A stretch of DNA of 64,000 nt, taken from CAYOSU01 sp964406735 (lineage in GTDB: Bacteria; Bacillota; Clostridia; Christensenellales; CAMQZB01). The position numbers and the translations under genes were made by a program. The notes under the pieces were generated by a model. That model was not told where the DNA came from. It worked only from the letters and a program-made list of their open reading frames with translations, and made no database searches. Each line of letters opens with the position of its first letter. Position 1 is the first letter of the stretch. The stretch lies in contig CAYOSU010000001.1 in NCBI GenBank assembly GCA_964406735.1, positions 245,253 through 309,252 of the forward strand, in the 5' to 3' direction. This document shows, in pieces, positions 40,580 through 47,955 of this stretch.

Positions 40580-40634
40580 GATAAAACAGTTAAACGCAAA
40601 AGCGTATAACAAAAATAAATATTTATTTCAACGC

Positions 40635-40660
40635 AAAAGCCCTGTTTTACAGGGCTTTTT
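40635..40660 (+). terminator. Intrinsic terminator after the dehydrogenase-VOC gene
   Basis: Perfect AAAAGCCCTGT / ACAGGGCTTTT stem, TTT loop and T-run. Confidence 0.88.
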
Positions 40661-40752
40661 GCAATATAGAAATCGTTTTCGCGGCTTGCATCTTTCAAAA
40701 CCGTCGCAAAAGTGATACTATTTAATGGTAATAACGGCAAAAAAGGAGCAAC

Positions 40753-41463
40753 ATGAAAGACAAACACCGCCCGATATATTCCCCGAGCCTTATGTGCGCC
40801 AACAGACTTGCGCTTTCTCGGGATATAGACGAGCTAATAAAAAACGGCGTAGAGGTACTGCACTATGATATAGCTGACGGCAAAAGTGTAGATGCGATAT
40901 GCCTTGACTTAGAGCTTTTGAAAGCGATAAGGACTTCTTACCCCAAAGTAACGCTTGACGTTCATATAATGGTCGAACGCCCGGAGAAGTATTTAAAAGG
41001 ATTGAAAGCGGCAGGAGCAGATTACGTCACCGTTTCGCTCAAAGAGGCAGGCGGTAAAGAGCTATACGAAAAGATCCGTGCACTTTCAATGAAACCCGGA
41101 ATTATGATAGAGCCCGATATGCCGATAGAGAAGATAAAAGATGTGATTCCTATCGTCGATATGGCTGTCGTTATGAGTATCACTCCGGGCAAAAAGGGCA
41201 TACCGTTTGACGAGAACGCTTACGAAAAGATTGAGAAATTGACGGAGTATAGGACGGAAAACGGTTTGGATTACTTGATTTCCGTAGACGGCGGCTTAGA
41301 TGAGGTTAATGCCAAAAAGTGCGTGGAAATGGGCGTTGACGTCTTAGTAACAGGGTACTTTGCCTTCTTCAAAAAGGGCAAGAGCATAACGGACTCGATA
41401 AGCGAGTTCAAAAATTTCGTAGAAAACAGCGAGGTAAAAATATGCAAAAACAGTTCAAAATAG
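40753..41463 (+). CDS. Ribulose-phosphate 3-epimerase family protein
   Basis: A 236-residue TIM-barrel epimerase. Metal and catalytic residues of the family are present: VLHYDIADGK (His and Asp), LDVHIMVE (His) and ISVDGGL (Asp). The loop after the first Asp reads ADGKSVDA rather than the usual MDGHFVPN, which hints at a substrate other than ribulose-5-phosphate, for example allulose-6-phosphate or another ketose phosphate. It overlaps the next gene by 22 bases. Confidence 0.82.
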   Translation: MKDKHRPIYSPSLMCANRLALSRDIDELIKNGVEVLHYDIADGKSVDAICLDLELLKAIRTSYPKVTLDVHIMVERPEKYLKGLKAAGADYVTVSLKEAGGKELYEKIRALSMKPGIMIEPDMPIEKIKDVIPIVDMAVVMSITPGKKGIPFDENAYEKIEKLTEYRTENGLDYLISVDGGLDEVNAKKCVEMGVDVLVTGYFAFFKKGKSITDSISEFKNFVENSEVKICKNSSK

Positions 41464-41894
41464 CCATCGGTTGTGACTTGGCAGGCTACGATTTCAAGGA
41501 AGAGGTCAAAAAAATTCTCGTAGAAAAGGGCTACGACGTAACGGACTACGGATGCTTTTCGTCAAACGAGGGAGAGTACCCGTATCACGCAAGGCTCGTA
41601 GCAAAGGCTACCGTTGAAGACGATATGACGAGAGGAGTTTTAATTTGCGGCACGGGTCAGGGCGTTAATATGGCGGCTAACAAGGTGAGAGGCGCAAGGA
41701 GTGCGCTCGTATTTTCAAACTTCGCTGCGCTTTTGGCAAGAGAGCACAACGACGCAAGAGTAATATGCACCGGCGCTTGGCTTAACACAGTCCCTGCTTT
41801 TATCGAGCAGGTAGAGATATTTTTGTTTGGCAAATACGCAGGCGGCAAGCACGAAAAGCGCATTCAGGCACTCAAAGACATCGAGAACGAATAA
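41442..41894 (+). CDS. rpiB: RpiB/LacAB-type sugar-phosphate isomerase
   Basis: A 150-residue RpiB-family isomerase: IAIGCDLAGYDFKEEVKKILVEKGYDVTDYG, then GVLICGTGQGVNMAANKVRGARSALVFS, with the active-site Cys in CGTGQG, and AREHNDARVICTGA. The start is inside the epimerase gene with GAGGT upstream. An epimerase/isomerase pair is a compact unit for feeding an unusual pentose or hexose phosphate into the pentose phosphate pathway. RpiB versus LacA/B cannot be separated with certainty. Confidence 0.85.
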   Translation: MQKQFKIAIGCDLAGYDFKEEVKKILVEKGYDVTDYGCFSSNEGEYPYHARLVAKATVEDDMTRGVLICGTGQGVNMAANKVRGARSALVFSNFAALLAREHNDARVICTGAWLNTVPAFIEQVEIFLFGKYAGGKHEKRIQALKDIENE

Positions 41895-41905
41895 ATATGC
41901 GTAAA

Positions 41906-41925
41906 GCCGCATATTAAGCTGCGGC
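41906..41925 (+). other. Hairpin after rpiB
   Basis: GCCGCA / TGCGGC stem with an 8-base loop and no T-run. The rest of the gap to 42209 shows no gene apart from the terminator at 42092. Confidence 0.35.
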
Positions 41926-42091
41926 AAAGTGAGACCGAAAAACTCAAAACGGTAGCAAAACGGTACTTAGTACAAGACCTTGCGAACGCTAAAAGCGTAA
42001 AAATCAAGACTTTGTTTACCGTTTTTCAAGACGAACAATTGCTAAACGAAAAAGAGTATTTGAGCCCATAAAACAAAAAATGACAACAAAA

Positions 42092-42115
42092 AAACGCTCC
42101 GATATCGGAGCGTTT
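42092..42115. terminator. Bidirectional terminator between rpiB and the AraC gene
   Basis: A perfect 24-base palindrome, AAACGCTCCGAT / ATCGGAGCGTTT. T-rich flanks lie on both strands. Confidence 0.8.
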
Positions 42116-42209
42116 AACTTTTTTATAAACTTATTCAAAGAACCGACTTAAAGTGTTTTTATCAAAGAAAATTCGTTGTAAATAGGGTATTTAGTCATAT
42201 TCTCACGGC

Positions 42210-43409
42210 TTAAAGGTCGCCGTCCTTTTCCTTTCTGAACTCCGTAGGAGTCTTCCCGGTAAAGCTCTTAAAGACGTTCTGGAAGTAGCTTTGCGATGAG
42301 AATGATAGGTAGTTGCTTATCGCAACGAGGGACTTGTCGGAGAACTTCAAAAGCTGTTTTGCCTCTCTTATCTTCTGTGCATTGATATAGTCCGTTACCG
42401 AAACGCCGATAACGTCCTTGAATCTCGTTGAGAGATACCCTCTCGATATGCCGAGGTTTTCAGCGATCTCAGTAGTCGAGATCTTCTCCGTAACGTGCGC
42501 CGAGATATATTTCAACGCCTTTTGGATGGTAAGGTCAGAGGTCTGCGGATATTTGAGGTCGTGGACCCTCTTGCAATAGTCGTAGCGTATCTGCTTAGAG
42601 ATATTGTTGAGCTGGAAAGAATCGTTGCAAAGGTCGATCTTCTGTGCGTAAAGCTCGCCGATCGTATATGCGGTTTCGGGGTCGAGACCACCCTCGATAG
42701 CCGCCCTTATGCAGAGAGTGTTCATCGAAAGTATAAGGCTTTTGACCTGCCTTTTTGGGTCCATAGACAATTTGCCGGGACGACCGTTATACTTGGCCGA
42801 AAATGCGTGATCTATCTCGTCTATGAGACCGTTTCTGATACAGAAGAGGAATCGCTGCTCGTAATCGTAAGATATGTGCTTTTCCGACGCCTTAGACGGC
42901 TTTATCATAGAGTCTATCATAGTAGACGTAATAGACGATGAGTAGCTCTCGTCCGTAGCGAAAAGCTCGGGAGAGATCGCCGTATGATTGATGCTGGTGT
43001 TGGCAAAGGTCAGGAACTTGATAAAGGTCATTGCGTCGTAGATCGGAAGATCAAGATAAGTAGCCTTCAACTTGTCCGCAACGTCCAACGACAGATCGTT
43101 AGAAAGTATCAGATCCTTAATTACCTCTTGAGTCAGAATGATAGCCGAAATAGGGCCTATGATAAGCCTTAAAAGCGAGTATTTATCAATGATCTCGCCG
43201 AACATAAAAGAATACTTATCGATATGAAACTGAACCGTATACTCCGTTTTGGAATGCAAAAGCTCGTCGTCGTTTAATATAAACGTCCCGAAGTCGTTGC
43301 CCACCGAATTATAGCTTTTAACGAGTACCTTGTCATCGTAAAGGCGCATCGGGATATTGGTCAGATCAACGATGGATTGGCACCAAAAATCTAATGCTTC
43401 TTTATTCAT
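42210..43409 (-). CDS. AraC-family transcriptional regulator
   Basis: A 399-residue regulator. The C-terminal 100 residues (about 296-395) hold two helix-turn-helix motifs: KISTTEIAENLGISRGYLSTRFKDVIGVSVTDYI and KSLVAISNYLSFSSQSYFQNVFKSFTGKTPTEFR. The N-terminal 280 residues form an uncharacterised sensor region without a membrane segment. Length and layout match a common Clostridia group of one-component AraC regulators. No adjacent target operon stands out; the epimerase/isomerase unit converges on it. Confidence 0.88.
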   Translation of the reverse strand: MNKEALDFWCQSIVDLTNIPMRLYDDKVLVKSYNSVGNDFGTFILNDDELLHSKTEYTVQFHIDKYSFMFGEIIDKYSLLRLIIGPISAIILTQEVIKDLILSNDLSLDVADKLKATYLDLPIYDAMTFIKFLTFANTSINHTAISPELFATDESYSSSITSTMIDSMIKPSKASEKHISYDYEQRFLFCIRNGLIDEIDHAFSAKYNGRPGKLSMDPKRQVKSLILSMNTLCIRAAIEGGLDPETAYTIGELYAQKIDLCNDSFQLNNISKQIRYDYCKRVHDLKYPQTSDLTIQKALKYISAHVTEKISTTEIAENLGISRGYLSTRFKDVIGVSVTDYINAQKIREAKQLLKFSDKSLVAISNYLSFSSQSYFQNVFKSFTGKTPTEFRKEKDGDL

Positions 43410-43462
43410 CCTTCCTCCAAAAATTGTAGAATTAGTTTACGTATCAAGCCAATTACATAACA

Positions 43463-43492
43463 ATTATACAATGAAAGGTGACAATTTTGCAA
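43463..43492 (-). promoter_or_regulatory. Promoter of the AraC-family gene
   Basis: On the minus strand TTGCAA, an 18-base spacer and TATAAT, about 55 bases before the start codon. Confidence 0.65.
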
Positions 43493-43555
43493 TAATTTTA
43501 AAGCAAATTTCTCAAATTATTCATATGAGTGATAATGAATACTTGGAAGAAAGGC

Positions 43556-43583
43556 AAGTGGGGTCGCATGAGCGACCCCACTT
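43556..43583. terminator. Perfect 12-bp hairpin downstream of the winged-helix gene
   Basis: AAGTGGGGTCGC / GCGACCCCACTT around an ATGA loop. The minus-strand flank is only moderately T-rich, so it is a likely but not ideal terminator of the gene at 43645. Confidence 0.5.
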
Positions 43584-43644
43584 AAACAAAGGAACAAATG
43601 AAAGCAAATAGCAAAATAAAGGAAGTAATGAAAAGATATATTAT

Positions 43645-43884
43645 TTAAGCCGACTTAGTGAATAGGTCGATGACGACGAAGCGTTCGTTTGGTTTTTTCT
43701 TTTCAAAAAGCTCGACGTAGCCCTCCTGCACCAAGCGAGTGCGAAGAAGACATGCGTCGTGATAGTTTAATCCGAAGACCTCCTGAAACGCCCAAACGCT
43801 CGGGTTTTTATGGTCGAAGCAGAACTTAACGGCTTCGTTGTGTAATGTGTCCTTGCTTATTTTTCTCATCAATTTTTTGATCAT
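43645..43884 (-). CDS. Stand-alone FtsK-gamma-like winged-helix protein
   Basis: A 79-residue protein. The core DTLHNEAVKFCFDHKNPSVWAFQEVFGLNYHDACLLRTRLVQEGYVEL has the pattern of the DNA-reading gamma domain of FtsK/SpoIIIE (helix, SVWAFQEVFGLNYHDA recognition region, then EEG-type wing), but no motor domain is attached. The start at 43884 has AAGGAG with a 6-base spacer; a longer frame reaching 44070 crosses the promoter and is rejected. A perfect palindrome lies upstream, so it may be a small DNA-binding regulator. Confidence 0.72.
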   Translation of the reverse strand: MIKKLMRKISKDTLHNEAVKFCFDHKNPSVWAFQEVFGLNYHDACLLRTRLVQEGYVELFEKKKPNERFVVIDLFTKSA

Positions 43885-43941
43885 AAAAGTCTCCTTGCCG
43901 ATGAAATAAAAACTTCGTCGGGCTTTATATCTTATGTATAG

Positions 43942-43970
43942 ATTATATCCCGTATGAGCTTTCGTTTCAA
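43942..43970 (-). promoter_or_regulatory. Promoter of the winged-helix gene
   Basis: On the minus strand TTGAAA, exact 17-base spacer, TATAAT, about 58 bases before the start codon. Confidence 0.8.
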
Positions 43971-43977
43971 GTTTTTG

Positions 43978-43995
43978 TGTCCAATATATTGGACA
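43978..43995. promoter_or_regulatory. Perfect 18-bp palindrome upstream of the winged-helix promoter
   Basis: TGTCCAATATATTGGACA, perfectly symmetric, ends 8 bases upstream of the -35 box. A degenerate copy, TTGTCCAATAAATTACCC, is at 44020-44037. Relatives occur at 14581-14667 and 24654-24671. Confidence 0.75.
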
Positions 43996-44039
43996 GTCAA
44001 GCATATTATCAACTATAATTGTCCAATAAATTACCCACC

Positions 44040-44290
44040 AGCTCCTTTGATCTATATCCCACCCACTCACGTCCTCATTTAACCGTTTCCTCGCCGTGAA
44101 TATCCACCTTACTGCTTGGCGTTTCTCAACCTCCGCTGCACTTAACTCGTATGGCTGCTCTTACTTGATAACCCCAACTACGCTATCACACCAAACTACC
44201 TACTACCTGTTATTCTGCAAAATTCACTTCACTCACTCCGCTTTATCGCCTAAAAACGCACTGCCCGATGCTCATTTCACGCCGCTTCAA
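44040..44290. other. G-poor, strand-skewed intergenic stretch
   Basis: About 250 bases with few G residues on the plus strand (so few C on the minus strand) and no convincing gene. It lies between the palindromes of the winged-helix gene and the terminator of the TSCPD gene, and resembles 2757-2931. Confidence 0.4.
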
Positions 44291-44302
44291 CAGGCAAAAA
44301 GA

Positions 44303-44330
44303 AAAGGACGGCGGTTTTCCGTCGTCCTTT
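44303..44330 (-). terminator. Terminator of the HPr-DUF4364-TSCPD operon
   Basis: AAAGGACGGCGG / CCGTCGTCCTTT (one mismatch) with a TTTT loop. On the minus strand it is followed by TTCTTTTTG. Confidence 0.82.
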
Positions 44331-44346
44331 GGGTTTTAGGGTTAAA

Positions 44347-44592
44347 TTATTTGTTGTTCAGATACTCCTCGAGTGCTTTCGAGAGCTGATCGGGGCAAGA
44401 TGTACCGCCGTGGCATTGAATACCCTTCAAGAGCTTAGCCACCTCGTCGGCGTTCCTGCCGATAGCGAGTGTAGCAACGCCCTGCGTGTTACCCTTGCAG
44501 CCGCCGATAAACTTAACGTCGGTGATGACGTCGTTGGCGTCCACTTCAAAAACTATCTCCGATGCGCATGTTCCGTTTGTTTTGTACTTCAT
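44347..44592 (-). CDS. TSCPD-domain protein (TIGR03905 type)
   Basis: An 81-residue protein with the TIGR03905/TSCPD pattern: KYKTNGTCASEIVFEVDANDVITDVKFIGGCKGNTQGVATL and, near the end, CHGGTSCPDQLSKALEEYL. The domain is also found at the C-terminus of class II ribonucleotide reductases, where its cysteines act in redox or metal binding. The stand-alone form is common in anaerobic Firmicutes with no assigned role. It is the last gene of a three-gene minus-strand operon. Confidence 0.88.
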   Translation of the reverse strand: MKYKTNGTCASEIVFEVDANDVITDVKFIGGCKGNTQGVATLAIGRNADEVAKLLKGIQCHGGTSCPDQLSKALEEYLNNK

Positions 44593-44616
44593 AAAAAATT
44601 ATCCGCCTTTTAAGTA

Positions 44617-45177
44617 TTATTCCATCAACAGCTCATATATAGACGAGTATACGAGAGCCGCTTTATTCTCCCACGATTTCCATATCGACTTAGCGACCGC
44701 CTTGGTAGGCACTTGGAATTCCAGCCTCATAATAGGATTAACGGAGTCTATTATTTTGAGAAGAACGGTATAAGTTCCGTCATCGTTCTTATAATAGTCC
44801 GCTTCGTATTCCTGCTTGCGCTTATATTTCATGCGGTTCTCCTTAACGAAGTCCGTAATGATGTCTCGAAGCGATATAGGTATTCTCGAATAAAAATGTC
44901 CGAGACAGTCAGTGCCCTCGGGAGTCATCTTGAACAGCGGATCTGTGTAAGTCGTGCTTATCTCGTACAAAAATCCGTTCTCGCAAAGCTCGGGCAAAAG
45001 GGGCTTGCAGTCCATATAAGGTATCCACTCGTTGGTGGTGCAACAGATGTCAAGGACGGTGCTTTCCGTAAGCGGCACTTCCATTTTATCGAACAGGAAA
45101 AGAAGGATAAGCTTGTTTACCGTCTTATCCCCGCCGTTTTGCAAATATTCTTCTGGCAAAAAGGTTTCCTTGTCCAT
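44617..45177 (-). CDS. DUF4364 family protein
   Basis: A 186-residue protein of the DUF4364 family, found in Clostridia. NKLILLFLFDKMEVPLTESTVLDICCTTNEWIPYMDCKPLLPELCENGFLYE resembles a winged-helix domain at residues 20-75, suggesting DNA or protein binding. The C-terminal half (KYKRKQEYEADYYKNDDGTYTVLLKII...) is a beta-rich domain. No regulatory target is known. It lies between the HPr-like gene and the TSCPD gene. Confidence 0.85.
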   Translation of the reverse strand: MDKETFLPEEYLQNGGDKTVNKLILLFLFDKMEVPLTESTVLDICCTTNEWIPYMDCKPLLPELCENGFLYEISTTYTDPLFKMTPEGTDCLGHFYSRIPISLRDIITDFVKENRMKYKRKQEYEADYYKNDDGTYTVLLKIIDSVNPIMRLEFQVPTKAVAKSIWKSWENKAALVYSSIYELLME

Positions 45178-45195
45178 GTCGTGCTCCGAAAAAAA

Positions 45196-45426
45196 TTATC
45201 TTACGTTATAGTTAGAAAGCTTTTCGATAAGCTCCTCGCAATCGTCTGAATGTATCTCCAAAGTAAGAGGAGAGGAGAGATTGAGCGAGAAAATACCGAG
45301 TATAGATTTTGCGTCAACGACGAATCTTCCCGAACGGAGATCCATGTCGAACGGGTACTGGTTAACGAGGTTTACAAAGCTCTTAACGTTTTCAGCTTCT
45401 TTAAGAGAAATAACTACCGATTTCAT
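45196..45426 (-). CDS. HPr-like protein lacking the phosphorylated histidine
   Basis: A 76-residue HPr-fold protein. VVDAKSILGIFSLNL matches the region around regulatory Ser46 of HPr (here Ser41), but the segment where PTS HPr has LHARPA reads AENVKSF, so the His15 phosphorylation site is absent. It cannot carry phosphate in the sugar phosphotransferase system in the usual way. A Crh-like regulatory role is plausible. It heads the DUF4364-TSCPD operon. Confidence 0.82.
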   Translation of the reverse strand: MKSVVISLKEAENVKSFVNLVNQYPFDMDLRSGRFVVDAKSILGIFSLNLSSPLTLEIHSDDCEELIEKLSNYNVR

Positions 45427-45460
45427 ATTAATACCTTCCTATATATTCATTAGTCTACAC

Positions 45461-45489
45461 ATTGTACCAAATAAACTTTCTTTTTGCAA
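45461..45489 (-). promoter_or_regulatory. Promoter of the HPr-DUF4364-TSCPD operon
   Basis: On the minus strand TTGCAA, exact 17-base spacer, TACAAT, about 35 bases before the start codon. The rest of the gap to 45788 holds no visible gene. Confidence 0.7.
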
Positions 45490-45688
45490 TAGTTTTAGCC
45501 AAAAAATAAAGCAAAGACAATAATATTTTGTAACGTCTTTCAAAAATAAAGCGACTGAACTTCGTTCAAAAAAGCCAAAATATATGCAGGAAAAGAGACT
45601 GCGGAACAGTTATTTTTTATCGATTTAAGCGCAAATTGGCTACAAAACAAAAACATTGGGGCAGGGAGATAAAAAAGCGAAAAATCGA

Positions 45689-45717
45689 TTGCAATTACTT
45701 GAGAAATGTTGTATGAT
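45689..45717 (+). promoter_or_regulatory. Promoter of the Na+-translocating decarboxylase operon
   Basis: TTGCAA (45689-45694), exact 17-base spacer, TATGAT (45712-45717), about 70 bases before the first start codon. Confidence 0.65.
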
Positions 45718-45787
45718 AAATATATCGTTATAATGCGGTAATTTGGTCTTTAACTAAATAAAGAAAAAATAAATTACGGAGGAATAT

Positions 45788-47200
45788 ATGTCTAAATTTG
45801 ATTTGGCAACGGAAAAAGAAAACATCCTTTCTTCGTCGGCAAAAGTAAGAAAACTCATCGCAAATATTGTCGATGACGGATCTTTTGTCGAGATCGGCGC
45901 GTTCTCCTTTTCTTCTTGCGAGCTTTTGGGCGGCAATGCCGCTGAGGGCGTAATAACGGGCTACGGCACCGTTGACGGAATACCCTGTTACCTTTACGCT
46001 CAGAACGGCGAAGTACTTGGCGGAGGCTTTTCTAAGGCTCACGCTGAAAAGATCGCTAATTTGTACAAAAAAGCAGGCGCAACGGGCACACCCGTTATCG
46101 GCATTCTCGACTCTTTGGGAGCGAGGATCGGCGAGGGCGTAGGATGCCTTGAGGGTTACGCAAAGCTTCTTTCGTGCGTAAGCGGCTTCTCTGGCGTAGC
46201 ACCGCAGATCTGCGTAGTAGCAGGTAACGCTTGCGGAATAATTTCTTCCGTAGCATCCCTTTGCGACGTAACCTTTGTACTCAAGAACGCTTGCGTATCG
46301 ACGCTTTCTCCGTCCGTAATGTCGGGTAAAGAGAACAGCAAGGTAGGCGGCGAAAAGCTCATCGGAGCAGAGCATGCGGTAAAGACCGGCATTGCTACCA
46401 AGGAAGTAACCGAAGACGAGCTCAAGGCTAACGTTCTCAAGTTCCTCGAGATGACCGTAGTAGACGGCGAAGCAGAGGTAGAGGACGAGAACGGCAACGA
46501 CGCAATTACTGGCGGCGTAAACGGACTTGACTTGATAAAGCTCGTTGGCGACAACGGCGAGTATTTCGAGATGTACGAGGGCTATGGCAAGAACGCCGTA
46601 ACGGCTTTCGTAAAAGTAGGCGGCTTCAAGGTAGGTGCTGTCGCAACGTGCGGCAAGCTTTCCTGCGCAGAGCTCAAAAAGATAGCTCGCTTCGAGCAGC
46701 TTTTGGAGTCCTTGGGACTTCCTCTTATCAGCCTCGTAGATTCCGACGGCTTGGCATCTTCCTTAAAGGAAGAGGACAACGGTCTTATCGCAGACTATTC
46801 CAAGCTCGTATATCTTATGAACAACACGTCCAACGTCAAGCTTTCCGTCGCATGCGGAAACGCAACGGGAGCGGCGTACGTTGCACTTTGCTCCGGAAAC
46901 AGCGGCTTTGACAACGTAGTTGCTTGGGATTGCGCAAAGGTATCTCCTCTTTCGACCGATACGGCTATCGAGGTATACTTCGCAGACGTTTTGAAGAACT
47001 ACGAGAACAAGGAAGCTATCAGAAAAGAGCTTTCCGAGAAATACGAAACAGAGAACGCAAATGCGATCAATGCGGCAAGAGAGGGATATATAGATAACGT
47101 TATCGAGCCCGAGTTCACGAGAAATTACCTTATCTCCGCTCTTTCGATGCTCATTTTCAAGGATGCCGATTCCGCCGTATACGGCAATATGCCTCTTTGA
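45788..47200 (+). CDS. MmdA-like carboxyltransferase subunit
   Basis: A 470-residue carboxyltransferase of the acyl-CoA carboxylase beta/MmdA superfamily, with two crotonase-like halves. The first has GVITGYGTVDGIPCYLYAQNGEVLGGGFSKAHAEKIANLYKKA and GARIGEGVGCLEGYAKLL. The second has AVATCGKLSCAELKKIARFEQLLESLGLPLISLVDSDGL. Homologues move a carboxyl group between an acyl-CoA and biotin. The protein is shorter than typical MmdA (about 510 residues). First gene of the sodium-pump operon, with a GGAGG site. Confidence 0.82.
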   Translation: MSKFDLATEKENILSSSAKVRKLIANIVDDGSFVEIGAFSFSSCELLGGNAAEGVITGYGTVDGIPCYLYAQNGEVLGGGFSKAHAEKIANLYKKAGATGTPVIGILDSLGARIGEGVGCLEGYAKLLSCVSGFSGVAPQICVVAGNACGIISSVASLCDVTFVLKNACVSTLSPSVMSGKENSKVGGEKLIGAEHAVKTGIATKEVTEDELKANVLKFLEMTVVDGEAEVEDENGNDAITGGVNGLDLIKLVGDNGEYFEMYEGYGKNAVTAFVKVGGFKVGAVATCGKLSCAELKKIARFEQLLESLGLPLISLVDSDGLASSLKEEDNGLIADYSKLVYLMNNTSNVKLSVACGNATGAAYVALCSGNSGFDNVVAWDCAKVSPLSTDTAIEVYFADVLKNYENKEAIRKELSEKYETENANAINAAREGYIDNVIEPEFTRNYLISALSMLIFKDADSAVYGNMPL

Positions 47201-47214
47201 TATAAGGAGAGATT

Positions 47215-47523
47215 ATGCTGGAAAAACTATTATTGGGACTTAAAGTCGCTCTGATAGGACTGGTGCTGGTCTTCGTAATACTTTATCTTTTGATATTGGC
47301 GATAAGACTTTTGCACGCAGTAGTCGGCGGCAAGGGCAAGAGCACGGTAGAAAGACCTGCCGCTCCCGAAGTTCCCGTCATCGTAGAGGAGACGGAGGAC
47401 GACGGTGCGCTGGTTGCGGCTATAACCGCTGCCGTATATGCCTGCCTTGCAGAAGAGGGCGCAAACGCTTCGGGTAAGCATCCCGAATTCGTAATAAGAA
47501 AAATAAGAGAAATAAGAAGATAA
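47215..47523 (+). CDS. oadG: Na+ pump decarboxylase gamma subunit (OadG)
   Basis: A 102-residue protein with one N-terminal membrane helix (residues about 7-32, ALIGLVLVFVILYLLILAIRLL), a Pro-rich acidic linker and a C-terminal region (ALVAAITAAVYACLAEEGA) typical of OadG/MmdD. The subunit anchors the carboxyltransferase to the membrane beta subunit. It stands between the MmdA-like gene and the biotin carrier gene. Confidence 0.88.
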   Translation: MLEKLLLGLKVALIGLVLVFVILYLLILAIRLLHAVVGGKGKSTVERPAAPEVPVIVEETEDDGALVAAITAAVYACLAEEGANASGKHPEFVIRKIREIRR

Positions 47524-47538
47524 TAAAGGAGAATAAAA

Positions 47539-47943
47539 ATGCGTAAGTTTAACGTAACCGTAGACGGTAGAACATATGAAGTAGAAGTAGAGGAATTGGG
47601 CGCAAGCGCAGCAGTTGCGGCACCCGCTCCCGTTGCCGTTGCTCCTGTAGCAGCACCCGTAGCAGCTCCCGCAGCAACACCTGCCGCTCCTAAGGCAGCA
47701 CCCGCTCCCAAGAAGGTAGCAACTCCTGCTAACGGCACCAAGCTCGAAGCTCCTATGCCGGGCATGGTAGTAACCTTCAAGGTAGCTGACGGCACGCAGG
47801 TCAAGAAAGGCGATCCCGTCGTAGTATTGGAAGCAATGAAGATGGAAAACGACATCACCGCTCCTTGCGACGGCGTATTCAAAGCAGTTGCGACGAAGGG
47901 CTCGAACGTAAACACGGGCGACGTACTCGCTGTCATCGGCTAA
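47539..47943 (+). CDS. Biotin carboxyl carrier protein of the decarboxylase
   Basis: A 134-residue carrier. After a short N-terminal strand (MRKFNVTVDGRTYEVEVEEL) comes a long Ala/Pro-rich hinge (residues about 22-63). The biotinyl domain follows, with EAMKM at residues 98-102 and Lys101 as the biotinylated residue. The hinge is typical of the gamma/MmdC-like carriers that shuttle carboxyl groups to the OadB channel. Confidence 0.94.
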   Translation: MRKFNVTVDGRTYEVEVEELGASAAVAAPAPVAVAPVAAPVAAPAATPAAPKAAPAPKKVATPANGTKLEAPMPGMVVTFKVADGTQVKKGDPVVVLEAMKMENDITAPCDGVFKAVATKGSNVNTGDVLAVIG

Positions 47944-47955
47944 TAAGGAGATACT

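Noticed and set aside
43472..43611. Small plus-strand frame (ATG at 43472) before the winged-helix gene
   Set aside because: It spans the AraC promoter and a perfect hairpin; no ribosome binding site and no family pattern.
43885..44070. N-terminal extension of the FtsK-gamma-like protein
   Set aside because: The extension covers the promoter and palindrome, while the ATG at 43884 has a good ribosome binding site.
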